From Planctomycetaceae bacterium (GTDB lineage Bacteria; Planctomycetota; Planctomycetia; Pirellulales; UBA1268): a stretch of 35,068 bases of DNA. Positions 26,172 to 35,029 of the stretch are shown here, one piece after another. The translations under genes were made by a program, and so were the position numbers. The stretch spans positions 1-35,068 of the forward strand of contig WTHB01000082.1 in NCBI GenBank assembly GCA_011523305.1, in the 5' to 3' direction. The notes beneath the pieces were generated by a model. The model was not told where the DNA came from. It saw only the letters and a list, made by a program, of their open reading frames with translations, and made no database searches. The number at the start of each line of letters is the position of its first letter. Position 1 is the first letter of the stretch.

Positions 26172-26512
26172 GCAGAATCTACCTGTGCCGTTAAGACGGA
26201 CTGTCCTGTTTCAGACCGGATTCGGGCCGACGGGAAACAGGCCGAACGCGCCAGCAGGAACAAGACTGACGACGTGAGGGCACCGTCCTGCTCCAGCTAC
26301 TCCAACAACCCACAAACACTACCATACTCTAATACTAGAAAGACGCCGTTTCGAGCGTCAAACGACCCGGGGAAACTGTCGGCTACACTTGGGGGCGGCC
26401 GGTTTCCTGGCCGTCCGGTGACGACTGGACGGTTAGAGGTGGGCGAGTCCAGGCTGCTCCCCCGCGCCGCGTCCGTTCCGCTCTTTTTCGTACTTCAGTG
26501 GGCAGTTGCTCT
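26172..26512. other. Divergent intergenic region between the PilM-PilN and barrel-protein genes
   Basis: A 341-base gap, the longest in the window, with an AT-richer stretch near 26300-26345. It holds the minus-strand promoter candidate listed separately. A short inverted repeat (CCGTCC...GGACGG, near 26412-26433) is also present. I could not identify a convincing plus-strand promoter or any small gene in it. Confidence 0.5.
26332..26361 (-). promoter_or_regulatory. Candidate promoter of the PilM-PilN cluster
   Basis: On the minus strand TTGACG (26356-26361, 5 of 6 to consensus) is 18 bases from TAGTAT (26332-26337, 4 of 6). Transcription would begin near 26325, giving a leader of about 150 bases before the ATG at 26171. 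It is the best sigma70-like match I found in the window. Confidence 0.45.
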
Positions 26513-29158
26513 ATGGATGAGCCCGAATCTTCACTGCCACCCAGCCTGTTTGTCTTGCTGCCGTGTCATTCACTTGATGACCTGCCCCCTGATCTGGCCG
26601 AGCACGAGGCTACTGCAATTCTCGAGGCGTGGACGGTCGGCTGGCATCCAGCGGTGCTCGCCCGTATCGCAACGCCCCCAACCTGGGCCAGCCTTGATCT
26701 CCCCTGGCGCTGCGAGGGCCACTGCGTTGGCATTGTGCCAGCAGGCTTGGCGGAGCGGTTTGCTGCCGGTGCGGCTCCCCCGGCTGATTCCCAGCAATCG
26801 TTCCTGCAGGCCGCCGCTTGGTCCGAACTGCTGCCGAGCGTCCTCACTGCCTGTGACGCATCGGCTTTTGGCACGGCAGCCTGGCAAGACGAATTGGTTG
26901 ACGACTTTTACTCCCTTGGCCTCGCAGTGCTGTTCTCTGAGCGTCTCGCCGGTCGCATGCGGACAGGTACCGATCTCGACGGTGTCGGGTTTGCGGACAT
27001 CGTACGGGCTGCGGCAGCAGCCTGGCGGGATGGTGACCAACAGGCCGCGCGGGAGCGGCTGGCCGAGGCGTTCGGCTGCCTTGATGCGGTCCGCGACCAC
27101 TACTACCCGGTCGAGTGCTGGTGTTTTGATCTGATTCTGCTGACTCCTGAAACACTCCCTGGCTTGGCTACAGAACTAACGCAGCCAACCGCAGCCGCCC
27201 TGATGGCGGATCCAAGCACGCTCCGTGAACTGACCGTCCAGCCTGCCGCCGTTCGGGATGCAGTCCGCGAGCGGCTTGAGGCGGGAACACTCACCGCGGT
27301 CGGCAGCCTATCGGCGGACACGCCCTGGCCGTTGCTGCTTCCCGAGCAATTGGCTGCCGGGCTGGCTGCCGCCCGGGAAGCCTGGCATGACGCTGTTGGG
27401 GTCAGGCCGGCCCTCTTTGCCCAGCACAGCGGGCCGCTTTCGCCGCTGCTGCCTCAGGCGCTTCAGCAGACAGGCTACGCAGGCGTTCTTTGGGCCAGTT
27501 TTGATGGCCGCCAACTGCCCGACCCGGCGGCTCGGCGGTTTCGCTGGCGAGACGGTGCGGCTGCGACGGTCGAGGCAGTCCACCCGCGACTCTTCGATGC
27601 ACGCAGTGCTGCCGCGATTCTCGCGATTCCCAACGAACTGGGCGATGCCATGGATCACGACCATACCGTCGTCCTGATGGCCTGCCACCATGCAAATGGA
27701 GCGAGTCCCTGGTTCGACCGGCTGCGCCGCCTGGCATCATGGACAACCCTTGTGGGACGCTATGTCACTCCAGAGACCTTCTTCGAGGAGACCGACCATC
27801 TCGCGGAGTCAGTCCAGTTTGATCGCGATGCGTTTCCGCTCCGGCTGACACCGGACACGAGGCTCACTCATCGAACGGACGCGGAGGTCCAAACGCCTGG
27901 TGAGACGTATGCCGCAGTGCTGCACGAGGCTGCCCGGCAGTGTGTGGACACTCGGGAACAGTCGGAGGCTGCGCTCAAGGAACTGCTCGGCTGCAGCCCC
28001 GCGGATGGGACGGCTTCTCACCAGGACCCGGCAGCGGATGAATCAGCGGCGGCTCGAGCCACCGGCTGGCTGCGGGCCTGGTGGCCCAGCCGCCCGTCGG
28101 CGGATGACCAGACGACATTGACGGCACCCGGGGTCCACCTGCGGGTCCATCGGGGGACGGGTGGCATCGTCTCGGTCCGGCGTGGGCCCGGTGGCCGCAA
28201 CCTGCTTTCCCAGCAGGTGGCACTCCGCTGGCCTGATCCTGCCGCGGTGGCGGCATCCTCGTGGCAGCCGCCGCCGATCTACTCGACGATGCGGGCCGAC
28301 GCGATTGAGCACCGGGGCGATGCAATCACCAGTCGGGGCGAACTGGTCGACCCGCGGGGGCCGGTGCTGGCGTCCTTCACGCAGACCGTGTCGCTTGAGG
28401 CTGATCTGCCGGCGGTGCGGATCGACCTGACGGTCGACCTGAATGAGTCAGCCGCCGGGCTGCCACACAGGGACAATGACCCGTGGAGCCGCTTCCTCGC
28501 CTGCCGCTTCGCCTGGAACGAAAATGATTTCTGTGACATCGAACGATCGGTGCAGACGCAACTGGTACCGACCGAACGGCAGCGGATCTGCTCACCGTGG
28601 ATGCTGACACTGGCCAGCGAAGGAGGCGGGCTTGCCCGCAGTCACGGTGGCACGACGGCCGACCGTGGCACCAGTCGGCTGCAGCTGTTCACGGCGGACC
28701 TGCCCTGGCACCTACGAAGCAGTCCGCATACCCTCGATACCGTGCTGGCCACCGCGTTGTCTGCCCATCGCGCCACGTTTCGGCTTGCCCTTGGCCTCAA
28801 TCTGTCGGCGGATTTTCCTGCTGCTCTCGACTGGGCTGTGGCTGGCCGGTTGCAGCCGCCGCCACTCCCGTTGACGCTCCCGCCGGGAGTCCGGCTGACC
28901 GCAGCAGAGCGGCTGGGCGATCCGACAGGCCTTGTCGGACTTCGGCTCTGCCTGCTCGAATCGGCGGGGCAGGCCCAGCGGTTCGACCTTGCCTTTGGCA
29001 GGCCAGTCTCACGGGCAGTCCGGCGGACTGGCTTGAACACCGGCGGTCCGCAGGCTCCCTCGGATGTGGTTATGCGTGGTGCCGCGGTGGAGTGTTCCCT
29101 GGCACGGTATGAGTGGATCGATCTGGAGATTTGGTTTGGCAAAGATCATCACCCTTGA
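26513..29158 (+). CDS. Large glycosidase/deacetylase-barrel-like protein, function unknown
   Basis: From the ATG at 26513 (a GTG lies five codons earlier) the protein has 881 residues and no signal peptide, so it is probably cytoplasmic. The N terminus begins with FVLLPCHSLDDLP, a His-x-x-Asp-Asp pattern like the first metal-binding strand of GH38/deacetylase-type barrels. Further barrel-like stretches are DDFYSLGLAVLFSERL, ALFAQHSGPLSPLLPQAL and HTVVLMACHHANGASPWFD. The C-terminal half contains a beta-sandwich-like region (DAITSRGELVDPRGPV, LPAVRIDLTVDLNES) resembling the GH38 C-terminal domain in layout. I cannot identify the catalytic acid/nucleophile pair with confidence, so an inactive or differently acting relative is possible. 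Its 3' end overlaps cmk by 23 bases, implying coupled translation. Confidence 0.6.
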   Translation: MDEPESSLPPSLFVLLPCHSLDDLPPDLAEHEATAILEAWTVGWHPAVLARIATPPTWASLDLPWRCEGHCVGIVPAGLAERFAAGAAPPADSQQSFLQAAAWSELLPSVLTACDASAFGTAAWQDELVDDFYSLGLAVLFSERLAGRMRTGTDLDGVGFADIVRAAAAAWRDGDQQAARERLAEAFGCLDAVRDHYYPVECWCFDLILLTPETLPGLATELTQPTAAALMADPSTLRELTVQPAAVRDAVRERLEAGTLTAVGSLSADTPWPLLLPEQLAAGLAAAREAWHDAVGVRPALFAQHSGPLSPLLPQALQQTGYAGVLWASFDGRQLPDPAARRFRWRDGAAATVEAVHPRLFDARSAAAILAIPNELGDAMDHDHTVVLMACHHANGASPWFDRLRRLASWTTLVGRYVTPETFFEETDHLAESVQFDRDAFPLRLTPDTRLTHRTDAEVQTPGETYAAVLHEAARQCVDTREQSEAALKELLGCSPADGTASHQDPAADESAAARATGWLRAWWPSRPSADDQTTLTAPGVHLRVHRGTGGIVSVRRGPGGRNLLSQQVALRWPDPAAVAASSWQPPPIYSTMRADAIEHRGDAITSRGELVDPRGPVLASFTQTVSLEADLPAVRIDLTVDLNESAAGLPHRDNDPWSRFLACRFAWNENDFCDIERSVQTQLVPTERQRICSPWMLTLASEGGGLARSHGGTTADRGTSRLQLFTADLPWHLRSSPHTLDTVLATALSAHRATFRLALGLNLSADFPAALDWAVAGRLQPPPLPLTLPPGVRLTAAERLGDPTGLVGLRLCLLESAGQAQRFDLAFGRPVSRAVRRTGLNTGGPQAPSDVVMRGAAVECSLARYEWIDLEIWFGKDHHP
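29125..29128 (+). promoter_or_regulatory. Ribosome binding site deciding the cmk TTG start
   Basis: GGAG lies 7 bases before the TTG at 29136, inside the 3' end of the upstream gene. It supports TTG as the start, because Cmk homology begins exactly there (AKIITLDGPAGAGKS). Confidence 0.65.
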
Positions 29159-29831
29159 TGGGCCGGCGGGAGCTGGGAAAAGTTCGACGGCACGGCAGCT
29201 CGCTGCCCGCCTGGGCTGGTGCTACATGGACACCGGGGCGATGTACCGGGCAGTGGCACTTGCAGCCCTGAATCGAGGTGTGTCGCTAACCGATCAGCTG
29301 AAACTGGCTGCCTTGGCCGGTGTTCTAGGTATCAGTTTCAGCGAGGGACGGGTGCTGCTCGATGGCGAAGACGTTTCGGCCGAGATCCGCACTGAGCGAA
29401 TCACGACGGCGACCCGGCCGGTAGCCGATGCGCCGCCTGTCCGTGAGGCAATGAAGCAGCTTCAACGCCGCATGGCTGAAGAGTTAAACGTGGTGACCGA
29501 AGGCCGTGATCAGGGGTCGGTCGTGTTTCCCGGGGCAGCACTGAAAATCTTTCTTGAGGCTTCGCCCGAGGAGCGGGCCCACCGCCGGCATCGTCAGCAG
29601 ACAAATCAGGCTGGGCCGGCGGCAACGGTCGAAGAGATTTTGCAGGCCCAGACCCGGCGGGACGAAGGCGATCGCGCGCGTCCGGTCGGCGCGATGCGGG
29701 CCGCGGAAGATGCAATCGTTCTCAACACCGATGGTTTGTCCCTTGAGGAGGTCGTGGAACGCATCTTCACCCTGGCCCAGAGCCGTGGCCTGGCGGCAAC
29801 GCCGGAGCCGAGTCCGTCGGAGATGCCATGA
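29136..29831 (+). CDS. cmk: Cytidylate kinase
   Basis: Phosphorylates CMP and dCMP with ATP, needed for CTP/dCTP and hence also for phospholipid synthesis. From a TTG start at 29136 the protein has 231 residues, the usual length. Visible motifs: P-loop DGPAGAGKSSTARQ (8-21), the CMP-binding YMDTGAMYRA, EGRDQGSVVFPGA (family form EGRDIGTVVFP) and LKIFLEASPEERAHRR. An ATG at 29064 in the same frame would add 24 unrelated residues that overlap the upstream gene. It begins 23 bases before the upstream stop and ends with ATGA shared with plsC, so all three genes are translationally coupled. Confidence 0.93.
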   Translation: MAKIITLDGPAGAGKSSTARQLAARLGWCYMDTGAMYRAVALAALNRGVSLTDQLKLAALAGVLGISFSEGRVLLDGEDVSAEIRTERITTATRPVADAPPVREAMKQLQRRMAEELNVVTEGRDQGSVVFPGAALKIFLEASPEERAHRRHRQQTNQAGPAATVEEILQAQTRRDEGDRARPVGAMRAAEDAIVLNTDGLSLEEVVERIFTLAQSRGLAATPEPSPSEMP

Positions 29832-30538
29832 CAGCCTCCGTGACTTCCCGCCACGAGAAACCTGCCGCTCCAATCGCTGCAACGACGAGCCATCCAATCT
29901 GGTGGGGCCGTTGGCTCTACGCGGTGCTCTGGGTTCTCTGCCGGACGCTGGGGGTGTCGCTGCTCGGGTTTCGGCTCGGCAAGGCGGGCCGCTTGCCGAG
30001 GGACGGAGGGTTACTGGTCCTGTCGAGCCACCAGAGCCATCTCGACCCGCTCCTGCTCGGCTTGGCCACCGACCGCCGGCTGTCGAGCCTCGCGCGGAGT
30101 TCCCTGTTCACCTTCGGTCCGTTTGGCCGGGTGATCACGGCGCTCGATGCCGTGCCGATTGACCGCAAGGCATCGGCGGTAAAGGCAATGAAGACGGTGA
30201 TCGGTCGCTTGCGGGGCGGTGCTGCGGTGATTGTGTTTCCGGAAGGAACTCGTACCGAGACAGGATCCCTTGGTGAGATCAAAAGTGGCTTCGCCCTGCT
30301 GGCCAAGCGGGCTGGCGTGCCGATCGCACCGGTGGCCATCGTGGGGGCCTTCGAATGTTGGCCCCGATTTCGGCTCCTGCCCCGGCCAGGGCGAATTCGC
30401 CTGGAGTTCGGCGAGGTGATTTCGGCAGCTGAGGTGGCCGCCCTCGATGAGCGGCAGCTTGTCGAACGCTGTGCGGCAGCGCTTCATGCACTGGATCGGC
30501 AGGCGCGCAGAATGCGTGCGGGCAAGTCGCTGGGCTGA
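29828..30538 (+). CDS. plsC: 1-acyl-sn-glycerol-3-phosphate acyltransferase (PlsC family)
   Basis: Adds the second acyl chain to lysophosphatidic acid to make phosphatidic acid at the membrane. The 236-residue protein has the acyltransferase motif HX4D as SSHQSHLDPLLL, the glycerol-phosphate binding motif FPEGTRTETGSL, and VPIAPVAIVGAF near the last motif. An N-terminal hydrophobic stretch (WWGRWLYAVLWVLCRTLGVS) probably anchors it. It overlaps cmk by four bases (ATGA). Coupling to a CMP kinase makes sense, since phosphatidic acid and CTP meet in CDP-diacylglycerol synthesis, though this adjacency of cmk and plsC is common in bacteria in general. PlsC relatives acylate other lipids too, so the substrate is the family default. 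Confidence 0.9.
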   Translation: MTASVTSRHEKPAAPIAATTSHPIWWGRWLYAVLWVLCRTLGVSLLGFRLGKAGRLPRDGGLLVLSSHQSHLDPLLLGLATDRRLSSLARSSLFTFGPFGRVITALDAVPIDRKASAVKAMKTVIGRLRGGAAVIVFPEGTRTETGSLGEIKSGFALLAKRAGVPIAPVAIVGAFECWPRFRLLPRPGRIRLEFGEVISAAEVAALDERQLVERCAAALHALDRQARRMRAGKSLG

Positions 30539-30714
30539 GATTTTTTCGGCCGGTCGGGCGGATGCCGTCGGGCTGCGAGCGTTGTGCGGAAGGCATCAGC
30601 AGGCAAAGCCTGATGCATGCTCGCCCCGTGGAAGGACCGATCACTTATGTACGGCCGAGTGGCGGCGGCCGTCGGTGACTCCCTCCTCGCACCCCCCACC
30701 CTCCGAATAAAAGC

Positions 30715-31794
30715 ATGATGAACTGTTTCCCTGTGCGCCTCATGGCGTTGGCTGGCGTCCTTTCCTGCGGTCTTGGCCCCTTGCAGAGTAGCGGAGCGGA
30801 GTACGCTCCATATGTTTCGATCCCTGTTCCCGGGCGGGGGACGCAGATCGAGTACCTCGGCGATACTTTTGAGGATGAAGACTGGAAGTTTTTTCACAAT
30901 CTCCCGAAGAGTTCCCGGGAAGAAGATGGCATGGCCCGTGGGCCTCTCGCTCGTTCGGCAAACGGACGTCTGCAGGAGGGGCCAGAACGGGGGCAGCCGG
31001 ACCTGCTTGAGGTGATCCGAACGCCAGCAGGCGGGCTGCGAGGAAGCCGTCATGCCCTGCTGGTACGGACGCTGCATTCCGGCGTGCCCAACACCTATTC
31101 GATGTCCGTGCAGCAGGACGATCTCATCTGTGGCATCACGACGCGGCTCGGTTCACAGATTCCGGTTCAGGAAGTTCCCAGCTGTGTCGTCCGGGTCTGG
31201 CTGCCGCCTGCGTCCGAGTGGGAGAATCGCAGTGGTCCCCACTTTGGGATTCGCGTTGGCGTGCGGACAACCACGCTTGAGCCGAACAAGGGGCTGTTCG
31301 CCGTTGGCAGTTCCCCGGTTGTCGAGCCCTACTGGCCTGGCATGTGGATTCACTTCCGCAGCGAAACCTCGCGGGGGGTTGAAACCGATTCGGCGTTGCT
31401 CAAGGTGCGGGGTGACCGGCGGGGAATCGACTTTCCCGTCAAAGAAATTCTCGCTGAGCAGTTTGGTTGGTGGACCTTCGGCATTTCGCTGTCAGCAGAC
31501 GGGCAGGTGCACTATTTCGCCAGCCCCGGTGTTGACCCGCTGACCATGGACGACCATCTCACCAGTCAATTCCCCTACAGTTTCCGGGCGGAGCGGCTGA
31601 ACTCATTCTTCTTCAACGCCTGTAACCTCAATGACGGCCATACCTGGTCGACCCCCTTCATCATCGACGACCCGGCTGTGTATGTCGTCGACTCAGCTCG
31701 GGTCGAACGGCTGGTTGAGCGTCGGGAAGCATATGAGAAGCGGCGGCAGCGAAGCCGCTCGGCACGGCAGGCCCAGTCAGGCAGCGTCCGCTGA
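30715..31794 (+). CDS. Secreted protein of unknown function, planctomycete type
   Basis: A 359-residue protein with a signal peptide at its N terminus (MMNCFPVRLMALAGVLSCGL, ending near SSGAEYAP); two adjacent ATGs (30715, 30718) are both possible. The mature part is beta-rich with many Trp, Tyr and Phe, for example DTFEDEDWKFFHNLPKSSRE, then PSCVVRVWLPPASEWENRSG and GWWTFGISLSADGQVHYFAS, which suggests a lectin-like or jelly-roll fold. No catalytic motif is evident. The C terminus is basic and helical (VERLVERREAYEKRRQRSR). It lies 176 bases after plsC in the same direction and converges on the next gene. I do not recognise a named family; similar proteins in planctomycetes are usually left hypothetical. 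Confidence 0.65.
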   Translation: MMNCFPVRLMALAGVLSCGLGPLQSSGAEYAPYVSIPVPGRGTQIEYLGDTFEDEDWKFFHNLPKSSREEDGMARGPLARSANGRLQEGPERGQPDLLEVIRTPAGGLRGSRHALLVRTLHSGVPNTYSMSVQQDDLICGITTRLGSQIPVQEVPSCVVRVWLPPASEWENRSGPHFGIRVGVRTTTLEPNKGLFAVGSSPVVEPYWPGMWIHFRSETSRGVETDSALLKVRGDRRGIDFPVKEILAEQFGWWTFGISLSADGQVHYFASPGVDPLTMDDHLTSQFPYSFRAERLNSFFFNACNLNDGHTWSTPFIIDDPAVYVVDSARVERLVERREAYEKRRQRSRSARQAQSGSVR

Positions 31795-31817
31795 CGGGCT
31801 GCAGTCTCAATTCTGAT

Positions 31818-31870
31818 GTCTGCTCGTCGTAGTCGCCGGGTGGCTGCGGCGAGCAGCGGACTGAGCAGAC
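31818..31870. terminator. Large inverted repeat between convergent genes, terminator-like
   Basis: GTCTGCTC (31818-31825) pairs perfectly with GAGCAGAC (31863-31870), and inside it CGCCG (31834-31838) pairs with CGGCG (31847-31851). This nested stem sits in the 130-base gap between two convergent secreted-protein genes and could end transcription from both sides. No T-run is present. Confidence 0.4.
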
Positions 31871-31924
31871 TGGGCTGGGCGGTCGAACCCCGTGTCTTAC
31901 GGATGACCAGCAAGCTATGTGGCC

Positions 31925-34900
31925 TTACGGTGTCGCGGCCGCTGACGCAGCACCCCGCGCCCGCTTGAATGGGTCGACGGTGCTTCCGGATGGCCCCGGC
32001 GGTGGGCTGGAACTCGGTCGTGTGAAGGGCAACAGGTTTGGCCAGCGGAGATCCATGCCGGGCCAACTGGTGTCTGACTCAGGGGGAAGGGCCGGGGGCA
32101 TGGTGGTGGCTGTTTGTGGCTGCGGAAGCTGAGGGGCTCCCATCTGGCCCAGCAGGTCGTCGGGGTGAGGAAAACTGCCGTCTGTAGGTGCTGTGGCTGC
32201 TGGTTGCACTGCTGCCAGCCCACTGGTTCGGCTGACGGGCCGAATGGAGACCGCGTCAAGGCGGGCTTCCCCTAGGCCGGTCAGGGCGAACGTGACGGTG
32301 AGCGGAGGCGGGTCGGCTCCATCGCCGGCAGCCGGAGGCACCATCCGGTAGAGCACCAGCCGTCGCCAGTTGCCCGTCTGGTTGACGCGTTCAGCCAGGG
32401 CCGGCCCTCCGTAGGAGTCGAAGACCAAGAGGCCATCGACCGAGCCAGTGATGGCGGCGGGAACCCAGACCTGGGCAGAGATTTCCAGCAAGGTGCCAGC
32501 GGCCGCCCGCACCGGGGGCGTGGAAATCCACAAAGGTGGTGTCTCCAGTACGAGCGGGGGCTGCTCCGGATCGACCGCGGTCGCCATCAGCCGCAGGCCG
32601 GTCTGTCCGGCGGCGGGCTGCAGGCGCGACAGTTCGACGGCAGTTGTGATGCTGGTGTCAGCGTGAACAAAGTGCCGCCAACCGGTGCGAGCTAGGGAAT
32701 CGATTGCCTCCATGTCACCTGCTGGCAGCAGGTTGTCACCGGGAGATGCCGTGGAGAGTGCTGTGATCAGTCGCCAGTGGTCGGGCAGCGTGGCCGACGA
32801 CGTGGTCAGAGGGCTGGCCACCATCGATCCAGTTGCGGTCACGCCTCGCTCCCAGAAAAGGCGTTCGAGTTGTCCGGCGATCGCTCGTGCCCGTTCCAGC
32901 AGCCGGACGGCGGTTGCCGGATCGGTGGCGATCACCGCTTCAGCGCGGCCGGCCTCGTGCTGGGCTTCGGTGAGCATCTCCGTAACGGGCAGCTGCCCAA
33001 TCGCCTGGCGAGGTAATTCTGCCGCCAGGCGGCTTGATCGGGCGATGGCAGCTGCTGCCTGGGAACGCGCCAGCAATGCTGCGGTCGGTGCGGTGCGGCG
33101 GACGATCTCCTGCACGTGGGCAGTGGCGGCATGGTCTCCACTGATCAGCACGACGGCAGCGGCGTGAAAGTTGTCGAGCGTCATCGCGACTCCACCGGTA
33201 ACCCGGCGATGTTCCAGTGGCCGCAGCGTGCTGTGGGTGATTGACCAGGGGCGGTGCGCCTCGGGAACACCCGGAATGAGCAGCGTGAGCGGCTGTTCCT
33301 GGCGGGGGATGTCACCGCGGTAGTGACGGGCCATCACCTGCCCTCCCTGTACCGCTCGCCAGACGAGGACTACGCGGGATCGCGAGGCCTCGATCACCAT
33401 CGCCCGCACTTCGGGATCACTCGTTTCGGCCTCGGCCGTGAACCGGCCACTCGCTCCCCAGGCGGCAATTGTCTCCAGTTCCAGATTGACCGTTTGGACG
33501 GCGGCCGCCCGAGCGATGGTCTCGGGGTCCTCGGCATCGAGCCGTCGCGTTGACGCGAAGAGGATGCCCCGGCTGCCAGCCGCCAAGGCAGTGAACGAGG
33601 CTCCCAGCAGGCTCGCTTCGTCAACGGGCAGCCCGCGATGACCGGTGCCCGAAAGCAGGGCGGCCTGGGCAGCCGTGCGGGTGTCGATTTCCGTGGCTAG
33701 CGTTGTCAGCAGCGGTGTACCCGGTCGAGCCAGCCGGGGCTGTTGCTGCAGCCAGGTCAGATAATTGGCCAACTCCAGGCTTGTGCCCAGGACCGCCCTG
33801 CGAGCGACGAGCATGTCGAGGTGGCGAGAGAGATCCCGGAGGCCCGAATCGGCAGAGGCAATGACCGGGCGGCCCTGCCGCCGGTCACAAATCCGCAGCC
33901 TGCGGACCTGTTCAGCCAGTTGGGGAACATCGTCGGCGGAAAGGCCATGCCCCATATCCCAGAGCAGGACGCGATCCCACTTGGTAGAAAAGGCAGGAAG
34001 TTTTTCAGGCTCGCGAAGATCGACCTCAGGGAGGGTCGGGGGCGGGCAGATGATCCAGATGTCGGCCCGAGCGGCTTCGGTGAGCAGATCAGCCGAAGCA
34101 GTCTCGCGGAGCTGAACACAGTTGAAGCCCAGCCGGGAGAGGGCGGTCAGGGGCTCCCCGTTGTACTCGATGGCGCGGGGGAAGAAGGGCTTGCCGGCCA
34201 CTTCAAGCACACCGCGAACAAGCCCTGCCGCTGCTGCTGGGGGTGGCTCCGGCAAAATGGTTTCGGCCGGCGGCAGGGAGGTGTTCGGACGCGGGGTGAG
34301 TGGCTGGCCAACAAGACCGGTGACCGTGAGATCATCGACTGCAATCGGATAGCGGCCGACGCCGAGGGGAAGTTCCACGGCGAGGCCGACGATGGTTGCT
34401 CCGGCGAGTGTGACCTGCGGTCCGTGTTCAGCGCGGAGGGCTGGGAGCCGGGCTTGGATTTGGCTGGGCAGGTCAGCCACTGTCAGCGGCTGCCAGCGTC
34501 CACCGGTCTGCATGGGTGGGCCGGGGATGATGACCTCCAGGGGGCGTCCAGTGGCTGTGGCAGTGGCTGGCAGGAGCACCCGGCTGGCGAGCCGGACTCC
34601 AGGCTGTTCGCAACGGACCCAGAGAGTGGCCGAGAACTCATCGATGACCGCAGCCTGAGGCAGCGACACCTGCAACTGTGCTAGCAGCGGCGTGGTGGTT
34701 TCGAGCACCAGTGACTCACAGCCGTTGCCGGTATGGGGAGCGGCGGTCTCCGTACCCTGGCTGACGAGCCGCAGGCCTGGGGCCGGACTGACGCTGACCA
34801 GAGCGGCAGGGCCCTCGAAGGCTTCGTGAAGCGGGGCTGCCCGCGTTGGCTGGATGCCCGTGCACTGCAGGAGGAGCAGGACTAGACCAATGCTCCAGCG

Positions 34901-35029
34901 CGACTGCCTTTGGCTGCGGCTGCCGCCGGTCAGCTTGTTTTGATCGACCGACTGGCGGCAGAGGAATGCCCCAGGGTGATCGTGTCGCCACCTGTCGCAA
35001 CCGGTTCGGTTTGTGTGGGGTGGGGGCAC
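31925..35029 (-). CDS. Large secreted protein with glycoside-hydrolase-like barrel and beta domains
   Basis: A 1034-residue exported protein. The GTG at 35029 has AGGAG 5 bases upstream; no ATG lies in the leader. The signal sequence is late (RQSRWSIGLVLLLLQCTGIQ, about residues 42-65), giving an unusually long N-terminal lead. A beta-rich region (about 70-260) looks like a carbohydrate-binding jelly roll. Then comes VLEVAGKPFFPRAIEYNGE...LSRLGFNCVQLRE, the typical opening of GH5/GH42-like barrels; the barrel runs to about 560. Helices follow (about 690-760), then another binding-type domain (AGQTGLRLMATAVD, LLVFDSYGGPALAERVNQTG). The tail is Pro/Ser-rich and ends basic (FKRARGAASAAATP). I cannot point to the catalytic glutamates, so activity is unproven. 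Confidence 0.7.
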   Translation of the reverse strand: MPPPHTNRTGCDRWRHDHPGAFLCRQSVDQNKLTGGSRSQRQSRWSIGLVLLLLQCTGIQPTRAAPLHEAFEGPAALVSVSPAPGLRLVSQGTETAAPHTGNGCESLVLETTTPLLAQLQVSLPQAAVIDEFSATLWVRCEQPGVRLASRVLLPATATATGRPLEVIIPGPPMQTGGRWQPLTVADLPSQIQARLPALRAEHGPQVTLAGATIVGLAVELPLGVGRYPIAVDDLTVTGLVGQPLTPRPNTSLPPAETILPEPPPAAAAGLVRGVLEVAGKPFFPRAIEYNGEPLTALSRLGFNCVQLRETASADLLTEAARADIWIICPPPTLPEVDLREPEKLPAFSTKWDRVLLWDMGHGLSADDVPQLAEQVRRLRICDRRQGRPVIASADSGLRDLSRHLDMLVARRAVLGTSLELANYLTWLQQQPRLARPGTPLLTTLATEIDTRTAAQAALLSGTGHRGLPVDEASLLGASFTALAAGSRGILFASTRRLDAEDPETIARAAAVQTVNLELETIAAWGASGRFTAEAETSDPEVRAMVIEASRSRVVLVWRAVQGGQVMARHYRGDIPRQEQPLTLLIPGVPEAHRPWSITHSTLRPLEHRRVTGGVAMTLDNFHAAAVVLISGDHAATAHVQEIVRRTAPTAALLARSQAAAAIARSSRLAAELPRQAIGQLPVTEMLTEAQHEAGRAEAVIATDPATAVRLLERARAIAGQLERLFWERGVTATGSMVASPLTTSSATLPDHWRLITALSTASPGDNLLPAGDMEAIDSLARTGWRHFVHADTSITTAVELSRLQPAAGQTGLRLMATAVDPEQPPLVLETPPLWISTPPVRAAAGTLLEISAQVWVPAAITGSVDGLLVFDSYGGPALAERVNQTGNWRRLVLYRMVPPAAGDGADPPPLTVTFALTGLGEARLDAVSIRPVSRTSGLAAVQPAATAPTDGSFPHPDDLLGQMGAPQLPQPQTATTMPPALPPESDTSWPGMDLRWPNLLPFTRPSSSPPPGPSGSTVDPFKRARGAASAAATP

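Noticed and set aside
26274-27134. 286-residue plus-strand open frame crossing the divergent gap into the barrel-protein gene
   Set aside because: Serine/Arg/Pro-rich and out of frame with the barrel protein, which carries consistent motifs from its own N terminus.
30597-30612. Hairpin CAGGC-AAA-GCCTG after plsC as a terminator
   Set aside because: Only five pairs with a three-base loop and no T-run; too weak to list as a feature.
33743-34684. 313-residue plus-strand open frame opposite the 1034-residue secreted protein
   Set aside because: No signal, domain or ribosome site; the minus-strand protein has a coherent domain layout through the same region.
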